From assembly GCA_963680875.1 (NCBI GenBank), contig OY804579.1:85053095-85117094 (forward strand): a stretch of 64,000 nt of DNA, read 5' to 3'. The notes under the pieces were generated by a model. The model did no database searches, was not told the DNA's origin, and was given only the letters and a program-made list of their open reading frames with translations. This document shows positions 34,095 through 45,680 of this stretch, piece after piece (within the stretch, counting starts at the first letter, position 1; the number at the start of each line of letters is the position of its first letter). A program made the translations under genes and the position numbers. The DNA comes from Bathymodiolus brooksi. Its lineage: Eukaryota > Mollusca > Bivalvia > Mytilida > Modiolidae.

Positions 34095-34475
34095 TTTGGT
34101 CGTATTGTAGTTTGATTACATCTTTCATACAAATCACTGCCTATCACTACTAACGGTGTGAGTTCGATTCTCACCCATGTCGAGGATTATTAGAAACACT
34201 GCCTCATTATCCTGCCTGTCCCAACACAGATTCTAGATATCCAGCGTCATATGTCGTGGTCTTTTGTGTTAAATTGTTTTGGGGTGAGAGGTGCCTGTTC
34301 ATTTTTATATTGGTAGAATTGTTGATCATCACCGTTTAAATTTTCTTCTCATAGTTATGTGATATATTGTGTCAGTGACTTGCTTGAGGTCGAGTCGATA
34401 GTTCTCTCCGGTTTCCCTAACAATAAAACTGAGCAAAACGTAATACCTAAAATACTATTGTAAGTGGCGTTAATC
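34095..34475 (+). repeat. SINE family B with inserted repeat
   Basis: Head remnant (ATCACTGCCTATCACTACTAACGG, GTGAGTTCGATTC split here) and tail (ATACTATTGTAAGTGGCGTTAA) flank a middle piece at 34210-34370 shared with 10720-10830. This suggests a composite or nested insertion. Confidence 0.6.
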
Positions 34476-34563
34476 ATCAATAATCTAACAACATGGAAAT
34501 ATTTATCCAAGGTATACAATATTTATACAGAAAAGGTAGATCATGAATATGGTCTAATCATAC

Positions 34564-34701
34564 CTTTCTATTTTGGAACTTATCAAAGGATGCGCATACA
34601 ATATATCGTCAAATCCATGTTTGGCAAAAAATTCTCCTTCTTCCAAGGTAGAAACTTCAATCCTTTGTTTGGTCCCACTAGTCATCATGATTCCAAGTTC
34701 A
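34564..34701 (-). CDS. D-serine dehydratase-like gene, exon B
   Basis: This 138-nt exon follows ATTTTCCAG and ends AAAG|GTATGA. With AT from exon A it reads IELGIMMTSGTKQRIEVSTL, then EEGEFFAKHGFDDILYA and HPLISSKIER. The family pattern (V/I)E-x-G-x-x-MT-x-G-(T/S)K-x-x-I-x-VSTL-x-E-x-x-F(F/Y)A-x-x-GF-DDILYA-x-P is clear. The intron upstream carries a family B SINE 30 bp before the acceptor. Confidence 0.93.
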
Positions 34702-34730
34702 CTGGAAAATATTATCTATAACATTGAATG

Positions 34731-34973
34731 GCCGTCATGGTCATGATCGCATGGTAGTTGGATTTACAACTACCTGTGCAATCAGTGCCTATTGTCACTA
34801 ACGTTGTGATTTCGAATCCCGCTAATAGCGAGGTGTATTCGATCAACATTATGCGATAATAGTTTGTCAGTGACTTGTGACAGGGCGGTGATTTTCTCCG
34901 GTTTCCCCCACCAATGAAACTGACCGCAACGATAGAACTGAAATATTGTTAAAAGTGGCGTTAAACAACATTA
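34731..34973 (+). repeat. SINE, family B, near full length
   Basis: Head GCCGTCATGGTCATGATCGC, ACTACCTGTGCAATCAGTGC, the body ATTATGCGATAATAGTTTG, CTCCGGTTTCCCCCACC and the tail ACTGAAATATTGTTAAAAG then GTGGCG. It starts about 30 bp outside the exon B acceptor, in the antisense direction to the gene. Confidence 0.88.
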
Positions 34974-35493
34974 CACTAATTCTATAACAATGATTCTGTA
35001 TTTCATATTTTTAGCATACAATATATATCTTGGACCAAACACTGATGATTGGAAACATTTTACTTGTTTACCATTGTAGATATCAATAGTTTGTTTATTA
35101 ATCATATTTCAACTATAAGATTATTGAAGAAAACAAATATCAGAATGTGTTACATGGCGTTAAATTATCACTATTGATAACGTTTTGGTTAAAAGAAAGT
35201 TATGACAAGCGGGTGTCTCTATATTAAGGGCGAGTGTAGCATATGGGACATGAGATGCTAGCTATTTAAATTATCAGATCACTTACCTCTCTTAGTTTTT
35301 ATATTCCGTGTCGTCATTCATTTTTCTATTTTATTACACAGATGTATTGTCATTGGCTATTCAAATAATTAATTCAATGTTTTGTTCCTCTCCGTAGTGA
35401 AATTTTGTAATGTTCTCTATATCTGCTATTTTGTCTTTATCTGCGCGTCTACGTTAAGCCTATGGTGTAGTTAGATTCGCAAAAATATTAATA

Positions 35494-35671
35494 CAGTCGA
35501 ACCTGCCCGTTCAGTCACCTCTATTAAGCAGTCACCTGTATTAAAAGGTCACCCTTTTTTGTCCATCATAAAAAAGATTCATATGAATTGAACCTCTTTT
35601 TAGAGGTCACCTGTCTTATAAGACCATTTTTTATTTATCCCAAAGGTGACCTCTTAATACAGGTTTGACTG
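35494..35671. mobile_element. Short terminal-inverted-repeat element (MITE-like), about 178 bp
   Basis: The left end CAGTCGAACCTG and right end CAGGTTTGACTG are inverted copies, flanked by TA on both sides, consistent with a TA target duplication (Tc1/mariner type). The inside repeats the theme AGGTCACCT / AGGTGACCT several times. No coding capacity. It lies in the A-B intron. Confidence 0.7.
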
Positions 35672-35755
35672 TATATGTAATATGATGTTTAATATATAAA
35701 ATATATCATTTAAAATGTCCGTATAAAATAGTTTTAGAAAATAATAAATACGTAC

Positions 35756-35913
35756 ATAGTTTTGTGTGTCTTCATGTGGGGTCGTAATTTTACACCAAAT
35801 CCGCTACAAATATCTATCATTTTCTGTGCATTCTTCTTTACTTTGTCCAAATCCACAAGAAAACTTGGTGTAGGGACATCACTTATCGTTGCAGGTAAAT
35901 TCTGGTCCGCCAT
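35756..35913 (-). CDS. D-serine dehydratase-like gene, first coding exon (A)
   Basis: The ATG at 35913 starts MADQNLPATISDVPTPSFLV, then DLDKVKKNAQKMID and VKLRPHMKTHKT, ending in AT|GTACGT. D-(V/I)-x-TP-x-(F/L)-L-V-D-x-D is the usual N-terminal entry of the alanine-racemase-type barrel. In R-P-H-x-K-T-H-K the Lys (residue 48) is the expected PLP Schiff-base lysine. An in-frame upstream ATG at 35994 would add a hydrophobic 27-residue leader, but family members start near the chosen Met. The predicted protein, about 370 residues, fits the family. Role by family: PLP- and zinc-dependent elimination or retro-aldol cleavage of D-serine or D-threonine-type substrates in the cytosol. Which substrate applies cannot be told. 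Confidence 0.92.
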
Positions 35914-36248
35914 ATTATGAATTTCTTGAAAGCTATGGAGGAGACACAACCTGAATGTAAAACTGAGTAAAAAAAAAGTTTCACTGATATACAATATTAG
36001 TATGTTAGTATTAATCTGTGCTTATGTATGAATAATTGATGTGTCATCATAATATCCAATCTGTGACATCCACAGGGGATATATAACTAAAATGTAAAGG
36101 TAAAAGGTAAAATATATTTAGATTAAAAACACATCAACAACCTACACAAGTGATTAAAAATTTCTAATTCATCTAAAAATATAACTTAAAAATGTTTAAT
36201 TATCGATTCAAAATTTCATGCCACTTAATAAATTAAATGTTGATTGGG

Positions 36249-36497
36249 GGACGTCGTGATCGTATATATTGTTGGATTTGCAACTACTTGTGCAATCAGT
36301 GCCTATCACCACAAAAGTTGCGAGTTCGAACCCCGTTTATGGCGAGGTATACTCGATACAAGATTATGTGATAAAGTTTGTCAGTGACTTGTGACAGATC
36401 GGTGGTTTTCTCATAGTACTCCGGTTTCCTCTACCAATAAAACTGACCGACACGATATAACTGAAATATTGTTGAGAGTGGCGTTAAATACCATAAA
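36249..36497 (+). repeat. SINE, family B, upstream of the enzyme gene
   Basis: CGTCGTGATCGTATATATTG head, GCGAGTTCGAACCCCG, GCGAGGTATACTCGATAC and GTTGAGAGTGGCGTTAAA tail. It lies about 340 bp upstream of the first coding exon, in the opposite orientation to the gene. Confidence 0.87.
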
Positions 36498-37044
36498 CCT
36501 AACTATGCTTAAATGTTGATAAATTTCAACCAAGAATAATCCACGAAAGCCCTTCAGCTTATTTCCAAATGGGTCCTTTACAAATAATAGCTTAAGTGGA
36601 CATTTAAGGTCAATAATCAACGAATCGGGGATTCAAATAACTTCTATTTATACGAAATAACACATCTTTCCAATTCCTCACAGGTACATTTCAAGTGACA
36701 TTTAACTTCTTTATTAAAAATGTGTAGATCAGTGACGAATTTGGTCGAATCGTGTCGAAATTTCCAATCCTTGATTACACTGTGGTAAAACGTTGAATCG
36801 ATGCCTTTAATTTTAAGCGTTACACAGTTAAAATGACTTGATCTTGTATTGTGTTTGTGATTATCATGTTCATAAATTTTAATAAAATTATTTTTCAAAT
36901 AAGAGGGATATGCAGTGTTTAATTATGTTGTGTCAGATCTGGCATAATTTATGTTCAGACCTGATGAGTATTCTCGCAATACAAAAACAACCAACGAACC
37001 AACCACAACTTAACAAATCAGACAGACCACAGGTGAACATTTGG

Positions 37045-37127
37045 GACACTTGAAAGACCTTGAAATATCTAAATATAAACGATTCTTTTCATTTGAAAGA
37101 CCTTGAAATATCTAAATATAAACGAGA
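37045..37127. repeat. Direct repeat, about 33 bp, two copies
   Basis: TGAAAGACCTTGAAATATC and the following TAAATATAAACGA occur at 37049 and 37094, period about 45 bp. The rest of 36500-37720 is AT-rich with no recognised gene. Confidence 0.75.
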
Positions 37128-37721
37128 ATCGAAAGCACGAATGCCGATAAAATGTTGTTGCTTAATTTTTGTTAATTGTGGCTTATTTAGCTTTCTGAAC
37201 ATTAAACAGGTAAAAATATAAAATGAAAACACTGTTGCAGATGGAAATGTATTATGTAAAAGAATACACTCCAACTTGTAGATTCTTAAAGTAATATGAA
37301 ATGTCAAAAACATTATTTTCAGTTTTCTAAAAATTTCTGATATATGTAAAGATTAAATTAATAAAGAACGTAAACCATTCACTTTTTGAGAGCTACGATA
37401 TATAATTCAGGAGAAAACGTCATTTTATTCTGTCTTCGATAATTCTTGCTACCCGGACAATAATGCAAATCATATGCTATTGACCTCAGATTTGAACTCA
37501 TTCGGTAGAAATTGTGCGCATGCTCCGTTATAGTGTTTAAAGGTAACATCATTTTCGTTTCGATTTACATTCCATTATTTTCCATTCAATCCACGATTAA
37601 AAATAATTTTCCCTTAGCGAAACGTTAAACAGTGATCTCTTTACCTGGAAAATAAATATATATGACCATCTATGATCTAAACCGCCGTAAATGTCTTTTA
37701 ACGGCATTATGTGTATAATCA

Positions 37722-37757
37722 AGGACGTATATAGAATCTTATATACGTCCTTGGTGT
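37722..37757. repeat. Perfect short palindrome (hairpin)
   Basis: AAGGACGTATATA and its complement TATATACGTCCTT surround a short GAATCT loop. It stands alone; no element boundary was recognised. Confidence 0.8.
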
Positions 37758-38403
37758 AATTCAGCAAATTTCGCGGGGCCCAGTAAGGGGACACTGCATA
37801 CGCAACTTGTAATTATGTTAAGACATTAGTTTTTTTTATATTAAAAATTAATACTACTTTGTTTCAAATCTATTTAAAATTTATTTGGCCTAAGAGACAA
37901 GAATGTGAGAGAAAACACACATTCTTTATCTCATAATAATATATAGGCAAATAATTTGATTCTGAGGGGGCTTGGCAAGATTAGTCAGGTTAGAATATTT
38001 GACAGAAAATTCATGCGACACATAGTGCAGGACAGGTTATAACATTGTTTACTCAGTTCAGACCAGATTTTTTTTTTAATTTTCTATGAAGCAAAGGCCA
38101 GAATTTTTTTCCAACTTTGGGTGGCCAGATTATTTATTTTATTTACAAAAACTGTAATGGTTTTGAAATGTACATACTAATAATAATTTACACAGTTTGT
38201 ACATGCGATACGTTAGTTCCGACGACGATTTTAAATTCTGAGATTTCTTGGTTCTGTTTCGATTTCCCCAAATGGGGCCCCGTGTCATTCATTATTACCG
38301 ATTTCAATGTTTTTGTCCAGTTTTTCGAATAAACTGATTAAGTCAGAATGAAATTCATTGCAGTTGATAATCTGTAAGGTAAAACATACATGAAATAATT
38401 TCT

Positions 38404-38712
38404 TTGCAAGGCAAGAAATGCAAGAAATTTAACTTCTTTCAAAACCAGAATGATACATGTGCCCACCTGTCTACGTTGGTGATGAAATTGCATGATCGGC
38501 AATCATCGGAACGGTGCATCCGAAAGTTAATTAGCCGCCATTGTCTTGACAAAACACGTACGAGATGGAATGATTTTCTGTTCTTAATCACAGATGATCG
38601 CGATTTTCGTCCTCAAACATGCACGAATGGTTTAGTTTTTAGGGAATGTAAACATATCAAGAATATTTTTGAAGATGTTTATTTCACCAAAACTCGTTTC
38701 ATATTACTTTAA
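38404..38712 (+). other. Open frame of 102 codons, unassigned
   Basis: The frame has a plausible mix (HLSTLVMKLHDRQSSERCI, FRPQTCTNGLVFRECKHIK) but no motif I recognise, and no splice context was worked out. About 25 bases after its stop, at 38735, begins a run of ACCCAAAAAC units that resembles the start of the MULE-type ORF on the other strand (near 40770-40800). It may be a domain lost from that element. Confidence 0.25.
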
Positions 38713-39780
38713 GAATCTACAGTTGAAGTGGGGTCCATAGATTTACCCAAAAACACCCAAAAACTACCCCAAAACACCCAAAACTACCACAAAACACCTG
38801 AAATATACCTTTCTAAAATAAAAAAAAATGTTAATCATATTACTTTTTTATTGTTTTTGGTCAAAATATTTATTGGAAAAATGTTTTAAATCGATTTATG
38901 ACGGTTATTCAACGTAAAATAGATAATGAAAAGCTTTGAATTGAAATACTCGAATGTTCGTGTTCTATTATTTTTATGCAGCATATGACAGAACAATTTC
39001 TTAATTATTTTTAAGCAAATGATAATACTGACAAAAATGACAAATTCATCTTTTTAATTTTACTTTATTGGTGTGGATAACTACGACATCCATTGTATAT
39101 TCAAACAGTTTAAATCACGTGACTTCCAGGTAAATTCATTTTATCGTAACCCATTTAAGAAAGCAAATAATAATCCGATTATCAATTATTGATAATTTTC
39201 TTTTTTGTAGTTCAGTGGCTAATTAAAAAAGAAAAGTTAGAAAGCAAAAAAAAAAAAAAAAAGAATTACAAAATAGAGTATAGGAGTAGTATACACCTAA
39301 ATGTGTTTGTGTATTAAATCTTAGATGTCGTTTACACTCTATTTTTCTTGCTTGTAGTTTGCTGACAGTATATCGAAAATAAAACAAGATAACACGTAAT
39401 GCAACAAACATGAACAACACCACTCCAAAAGCTAGTCAACATTTATTCAAGGTTAACATACACTAATACCACGATACAAACAAAGATAGCAGGGTGTTTG
39501 AGTAAAGTATGCCGTTAGAAACAACCAACTACATAATTGCAAGATGAAAATGACAAAGGGGTGAGAAAGAAATAATTACCGTCTACTGGAAGACACGTAA
39601 GATGAAGAACGACAATACAAGCGTTGTTTCTTTTCTATTTTGCTATGTTAAACCCTGTATTGATTAGGACTTTGTCTCATGTACATTTACCTATATCTTT
39701 CCAGTTAATCTTGTAAATTCACGAGGCAAACAATTGAAGTAAATAAATAAATCATTACAATAATATAAATTTATTTGTGT

Positions 39781-39900
39781 TTACTTTATAACAATACAAT
39801 AATTGACAATAAATTCGAAAGTTGTTTTTAAGCAAATTTCTTACTTTATAACAATACAATAATTGACAATCAATTCGAAAGTGGGTTTTTTTTAGCAAAT
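39781..39900. repeat. 60-bp tandem duplication at the 3' end of the transposase ORF
   Basis: TTACTTTATAACAATACAAT starts at 39781 and again at 39841, with 60 bp of close identity. The duplication covers the last codons and the stop of the minus-strand ORF 39870-40826. Confidence 0.85.
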
Positions 39901-40826
39901 TTCTTGGAAGTTTTGGTATTTCTTAGTCTCTTCGTCTGCTGTGGTTTTTTCGCCACACATTTAGCTTTATTTGGGATTGAATAGTTGCGTGTCGCTGACT
40001 TCACCTCGTTGTTAGACTGTTTCTTACATCGTAAAAACTTATACAAGTAATTGTCACGATTTTCTTTAGACTTTGCCCTGAATACCGCTTCTTTGATGTA
40101 CAATTTCTTATACTGACTGCAAAGTCTGTAGTTGCCTGTGCCATATAACGCTCTACGTAGATCTATGAGGTGGAGTTTGATCACATCAGAAATCTTGTTG
40201 ATTAAATCTGGAGTACTTTGAGGAGTCCAGTTGGTGTCTATTTTTAATATATTGTTCATTGACTCGGCGTTGTTGTTTGTCCAACCACGGTCTGTTTTAG
40301 CCAGATTTTGAATATTTAGTAGCAACTTCGGTTTCAAAGTTCTGTCGTAGTACTGGCGGAAACTGGGATACATGTTGAGGTCACTTAAAAGAAAATCTGA
40401 GCGCTCCTCAAATTCAAAAGTGTCGTTTGCGTCCAGTACACCAGCGCTACCAAATATTTTTTCGACTACATTATGTCTCTCTGAATTGTTGACACTAATC
40501 TTATTTTTCAAGTACTCGGACACATTTTCTTTCAAATGTTTGGTGCATAGAGACCTCTTTGCCTCTGGAAAACACATCTGTATAGACTTTGCTAACGCTT
40601 TCTCATCATCACTGCCAATCTCCATTGCCTGCGATAAAAAATAATGGTAAACCTCAAAGGAAGCTTCTTTGTGCAGAAGTACTGGTCCTAGAAACACTGG
40701 GTGGTCATTAGAGTCTGTTTTGACGACGCGATGGTTCTTATAAACAAAAGCGGTCACATAAAAGTTTTTGGGTAGTTTTGGGTGTATTTGGGTAATTATA
40801 TGGACCGGTTGGAGTGTATTCTCCAT
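39870..40826 (-). CDS. MULE-type transposase domain protein, N-terminally truncated
   Basis: A 318-codon frame with no internal lesion. It contains FYVTAFVYKNHRVV near residues 22-35, then VFLGPVLLHKEASFEVYHYF (about 44-63), GSDDEKALAKSIQMCFPEA (71-89) and LCTKHLKENV (about 92-101). These follow the MULE transposase order: strand, GP-LLHK helix, then an acidic G-(T/S)D-x-E-x-AL block and C-x-x-H. A W-x-NNNAESMNNILK block follows at about 182-195, and a Lys-rich tail ends the protein. MULE transposases usually have a longer N-terminal part with the first catalytic Asp and a zinc finger. Here a TAA lies two codons before the ATG, so that part is lost or in another exon. A DDE-type DNA transposase relic is likely. 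Confidence 0.7.
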   Translation of the reverse strand: MENTLQPVHIITQIHPKLPKNFYVTAFVYKNHRVVKTDSNDHPVFLGPVLLHKEASFEVYHYFLSQAMEIGSDDEKALAKSIQMCFPEAKRSLCTKHLKENVSEYLKNKISVNNSERHNVVEKIFGSAGVLDANDTFEFEERSDFLLSDLNMYPSFRQYYDRTLKPKLLLNIQNLAKTDRGWTNNNAESMNNILKIDTNWTPQSTPDLINKISDVIKLHLIDLRRALYGTGNYRLCSQYKKLYIKEAVFRAKSKENRDNYLYKFLRCKKQSNNEVKSATRNYSIPNKAKCVAKKPQQTKRLRNTKTSKKFAKKNPLSN

Positions 40827-40829
40827 TAC

Positions 40830-41470
40830 TTATACATACGATGGTCTGACTGCAATCTCAGAAGATGTTGCAGGGTTCAACAATCGCGAGAATAGGGGTC
40901 AAAATGTACATTTAAATGTAATAAATTGTAACACAATTACGTTACAAATATAATTGTGTTAATTAATAACAATTGTTTCTGTACCTACTGAGAATTGTAC
41001 ATCGACTATTTATATCGTCGAGGAATTATCTGTAATGTACCTGCCGTGTTCCTGACAGTTTTATTGTCATAATAGCTGACATTGTGTACCCGTTACATAC
41101 CAGATATACACTGGACATGAGTCTGTGGTTCACTTAGAGGACAATCGTACTTAGTCATACTGATTCGATACCTCATCTGCTTATAAGGAACTGGACAACC
41201 CAAAAATAGTGTATTCCAGAACGTTACTAACCTTGTCTTCTATTGCATAAAGTGGACATAAGTTTTCTAGTTGATTCAGAACAGTTTCAGAACTATTATG
41301 AGAACAATAGCAGAACAATAATGGGAATAACAATACTAGCTAACTATAACGACAATGCTAACTAGAACAATAATTTAATTCATAGTGGACTTATAATGTT
41401 TAACTACGTTATGACTTTATAATTTATAACGTTAACAAATTAGATAACACGAAGTACTAGTTTATTGTTA
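40830..41470. other. Intergenic, no gene recognised
   Basis: A run of short AACAATA-type motifs (41280-41360, GAACAATAGCAGAACAATAATG) gives a locally repetitive look. I searched the minus strand for the missing N-terminal half of the MULE transposase and did not find it. Confidence 0.4.
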
Positions 41471-41474
41471 TGTA

Positions 41475-42337
41475 CAGTGCTCCCTCGGTCTATCGCCCCC
41501 CGTTTTATCGCCAACCTCGCCTATCGCCAAAATTCTCGTCTGTCCCGATTTCCCCCGTTATACTGCCAAACTCAGCTACCGCCATCCGCCACAGGTTTTC
41601 AAACACAAAAGTCGTAAAACCAATTTAAATTCCCCCCGTTAGTACCGCCCACAACTACCTTTTGACAGCTGTGTATTGATCGGTAATTATGGAATGTCAA
41701 AACTGGTCATCGGACACGGTCATTGATCTCATAGTTGAGGGTCGGAACAGGTGATCAGTTGTTTTGATTAGAATAATTACTTTTCTAGTGATTACCTTTG
41801 TACTTTTAATCCTGAGTAAAATTTGTAATTTAATTAGTTGTCATAAAAATGTCGTGCTTGAAGAGAAAGCGTAATTAATTAGACAACAAACAAAAACGTG
41901 CAATTATAAGTTATGCAAAGGAAAATCCAAAATTAACCAATAACAACAAATTGCCGATAATTTGACAATTAAATGGGATCTTCCAATAACCCCTCAAATG
42001 AAGATGAACTGTTGCTGTCACGTGTTTATAATAACCTTGATGTCCCGAGCTACAAATGACGGTTCAAGAATTTGTCAACATTGACAAAGATCTGCAAACT
42101 GTACAGGACATTTCCGATGTGAATATATTTATTCTAATTTATTTTTTTATTAAACATGTATTATTTATACTTATGTATTTGTACAAGTGCAAAATGCATG
42201 TCCGTCGAGTTGAAAGTTTATCTTTTAATATGATCACATAACTTCCTGTTTTCAATGTCCCTCAGTTTATCGCCAAACTCGTTATACCGCCAAACTACCG
42301 ACTGCACAGAAGGTGGCGGTTTAACGAGGGAGCACTG
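41475..42337 (+). mobile_element. pogo/Tigger-like DNA element relic, 863 bp
   Basis: The ends CAGTGCTCCCTCG and CGAGGGAGCACTG are perfect inverted copies. The left flank is TA; the right flank is not, so one TA has mutated. Inside, from the ATG at 41849, a broken frame reads LKRKRN, then KRAIISYAKENPKLT, which resembles the N-terminal helix-turn-helix of CENP-B/pogo transposases, followed by stops. Subterminal repeats of TATCGCC / TACCGCC cluster near both ends (41494-41590, 42268-42300). The catalytic domain is deleted. Confidence 0.8.
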
Positions 42338-42833
42338 TTTTTGTATTTTAGTTAATAGAACATTTGTCATCTAAACAGTGTTATTATTTAACACCTAGCC
42401 CCAGTCGTGTAACAAAATATTATGTGTTAATAATTACCTGTGTGTATATGTCTTGAATGGGTCTCAATTTCCACAAATGTACAATGTACGTGTGTCAACA
42501 TATGATAAAATCAATGTACACAAAAAACATTTTTACACACTAACTGGACAAATAAATACAATTTTTCATAAAGGCGTAGCCTACATCGGGGAATCCCAGC
42601 TTTATTCCATGATTATATATTTGACAATAGAACGGAATATGTAAATATTTTTTTAACAAAAACAAATTATTCGACCAAAATGACAAATCAATGAAATTGT
42701 TTTTTGTATTCACAATATTAAACTAGTAAAACAATAGATGGATTTCATTGAAAAGACATCAAATATTGTTGTTTAAGATAAATACTTCGATGAACAAAGA
42801 ATATTAAAGTTTGTGTAACTTTCTGCTTTATGT

Positions 42834-43000
42834 TCGGCGTGTTTAATTATGTTGTGTGGCTTATTGTTTGTTTAACTTTATGTTTAATTTGGTTTTATCG
42901 TACCTACAGTACACGATGGGTGTTATTAGTGTAGCAGAAAAAGTTAATCCTTCAATTACGTCGATATTATGTGAACACGTTGGGGAAACTATAATTAGTG
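42834..43000 (+). repeat. Dispersed repeat copy flanking a SINE
   Basis: GTGTTTAATTATGTTGTGTG then GTACCTACAGTACACGATGG and GTTGGGGAAACTATA recur at 43345-43690 in the same order (CGTACATACAGTACACGATGG as a 20-plus phrase). The two copies flank the minus-strand SINE, as if one repeat had been duplicated around it. Confidence 0.6.
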
Positions 43001-43344
43001 AGTGAGTGATATGTAGTTTAACGCCAACTGCAGCTATATCATGACAAGAACAACTTAATTTTCAATGAGATGATGACGAGGTCCACTTTGTACTAGACCA
43101 ACACGCTTAGTTGGATGTTTATAGTGCTAGCTCACTGAAACAACAGTCCACGAGTAGACATGTCGCTCCACTCGGAAACATAATCCTGATTCCGAGTCAA
43201 CCAGTCTTTTTTTTGTCTTTTCTTCATTAATGTTGCATGCTTAGCAAATACCAATTTTAGTCTTTGGTTTGATCCGATCGGGCCTCGAACCCATGATCTA
43301 CCGTACTCGAGGCGAGTAAGCTAACCATTACACCACTAACGCGG
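42999..43344 (-). repeat. SINE, family A, minus strand
   Basis: Tail GTGAGTGAGTGATATGTAG at the left, the body phrase CTCACTGAAACAACAGTCC, and head GGCCTCGAACCCATGATC and TAACCATTACACCACTAACG at the right. It has all the parts seen at 5297-5652. Confidence 0.88.
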
Positions 43345-43565
43345 TTAATTATGTTGTGTGGCTTAGAGTTTGCTTAACGTTATGGTTTATATTCAATGTG
43401 TTCAAATATGTTGTGTAGCTAAAAGTTTGTTTAACTTTGTGTTTTATTTTCAATATGTTTAATTATATTGTGTAGCTTAGAGTTTGTTTAACTTTATGTT
43501 ATATATTCAATGTGTTCAATTCTGTTGTGTGGCTTAGAGTTTGCTTAACTTTACGTTTTATCAGT
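43345..43565. repeat. Imperfect tandem repeat, four units of about 56 bp
   Basis: Each unit has TTAATTATGTTGTGTGGC (or a variant), TTAGAGTTTG and TTTAACTTTATG, then an ATATTCAATG link. The unit also occurs once at 42834-42895. Confidence 0.75.
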
Positions 43566-43699
43566 AAAAACTGTGATCGTTTCGTACATACAGTACACGA
43601 TGGGTACTATTAGTGTAGTATGAAAATCTGACCCTTCACTAACATCGATAGTATGTGGACTCGCTGGAGAAACTATAGCGAGACTATAAGATATGATGT

Positions 43700-45500
43700 T
43701 TAGTTCTGGTTATAACATGCATTACCATGATATTTATTTCTATTTCTAGATGTTCGTTTTGTTTATTTCTATGGTCGTAAAGTTGAGTCGAATTTTTATA
43801 AGAGAACATACTCATTCTACCTAATATAACAAAACAATCTAAAATAGCTTTCATTTTTAGAAAAAAAAAAGTTGTAGTTGGATTAAATGTCATACCAAGC
43901 GCCGGATTAAAATGAAAGGAGGCCCAATGCTATTTCGCTAGGCCCGTTCTAACCCCTACTCTCACGACTAGAGGAAGATAGTTTCACTAGTACTGTATCT
44001 TTAACATATTTATGTACGTCTGAAAATTTAACCCAACAGTGTTAGAAATAAATTTTTGAGCTGACAATATACTTCAGCACCAATCGCGTAATCTTATGTC
44101 CAGCACCATAAACCACTCGGCCATATCTGCAATACACAAACATAGCTTCAATAGTCGAAGTGTTACCTTGTCTCGTAAGAGGAATCTAGGGGTGAACATA
44201 AAACATGCCTTTAAACGTGTGCATTTCCGCATAAAATATATTTCACGTGTAAATCTTCCAAAATGGAATCATCAAAATTGAAATTGGATTACCAGAGGCA
44301 CACAATGAGCACTAATATAATGAAACTTGTTAAAACACAGAAAAAATATCAATACAATTATTCAAATGTTATAAATTATCAGCGAACATATACATTCTTA
44401 CATAATTTCCTGGTGGGAGCTGTTCAACTTTAGAATACATTCGCAGAAGAAAACATAATTTCTCTAAAAATCCTTTCACTAGAAAATCCGAAAAAAAAAC
44501 TTTTAAACACATAACTAGATGGGACGAATTTTCATGCATTGAAAAAAATGGGTTCAATGAACAAACATCGTTTGCAAAATAAAAAATGTCATAGACCTCC
44601 CTAATTGAACACATGGTGCCATTAAAACAATAACATATTACTTATTATGACAATATGATAAATAAATCGCTCTAAGGCAAACAATACATATTTAACTTAA
44701 TCTTCACATATAACCGCTGATTTATTGCTCTTTGATTCTGGTAATTTATCCGATGGTAAAAATGTTTTTCAAAGCATCCGTACGATGTCAATAGATTATT
44801 GTAAATATATTTTTTAACTATTTTTTCTCCTCGGTTTGTTTGCTACTTTATTTAGTTTTATTTACATTGTTTATGTACATGCTAGGTGTACACATGTACG
44901 TACCCATATTATTTAGCATTATTATCTTCCTCGTTTCACTCCTCCGAAAATAATCTTTTTTCTTAACTAAAATAATGTAAAATAAATAAAACTAAACACA
45001 GTATAGGGTTATGCGTTCGTTACAAGATCGCATAGCATTTAATATTATTGACATATACAAAATGTATCAACATAACAAATTCCTTCAAAAATACAAAATA
45101 TAATTATTCGAGTAGTTGAAATTCTATTGGTATTAATCTGGATTGAGGGTGGGTGGGTGTATGGACTATAACATACAAAGCACGAACTTTTGTCGTATTA
45201 CACTTGTAACGAACGTCGCATTAATCGAGCACACATACAAATTTCTTTTTATGCCAACTGTCACTATCGTCCGTGCCGAAAGGAATTGAATACTACAGCC
45301 TTTGTTAATTTGCATATCTATAACGTTTATGTAAAACATTATACTGTGAAGAAATTTAATTACATTATTCTACTGTAAGTTCACTATAGACTTTTGCACA
45401 GTAAAACTGCCGTTTTTCTTCATTAAACCATCAGCTGTCCCAATAAAGTAAAGCTATCATTTAGTATATATTATAAGGCTTTTACATCTTTTCTACCATC
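43700..45500. other. Intergenic, no gene recognised
   Basis: Several 60-80 codon open frames exist (43684-43893, 44369-44614, both minus; 44096-44281, plus) but none shows a motif or a credible exon border. AT-rich throughout. Confidence 0.5.
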
Positions 45501-45513
45501 AAGTATTAGCCAG

Positions 45514-45680
45514 GGGCCGTCGATGGCCAATGTTGTTAGTTCGAATTCCGCTCATGGCGAAGTGTACAACATTATGTGATAAAGTTTGTCAGTGACTTGC
45601 GGCATGTCGGTGGGTTTCTCCGGGCACTCCGGTTTCCTCCACCAATAAAACTGATCACGATGGTTCCGGATGATATAACG
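45514..45680 (+). repeat. SINE, family B, partly deleted
   Basis: GGGGCCGTCGATGGCC head joined to TGTTGTTAGTTCGAATTCCG. The part with the A-box-to-B-box spacer is missing. The body TTATGTGATAAAGTTTGTC and GGTTTCCTCCACCAATAAAAC is clear. Confidence 0.8.
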
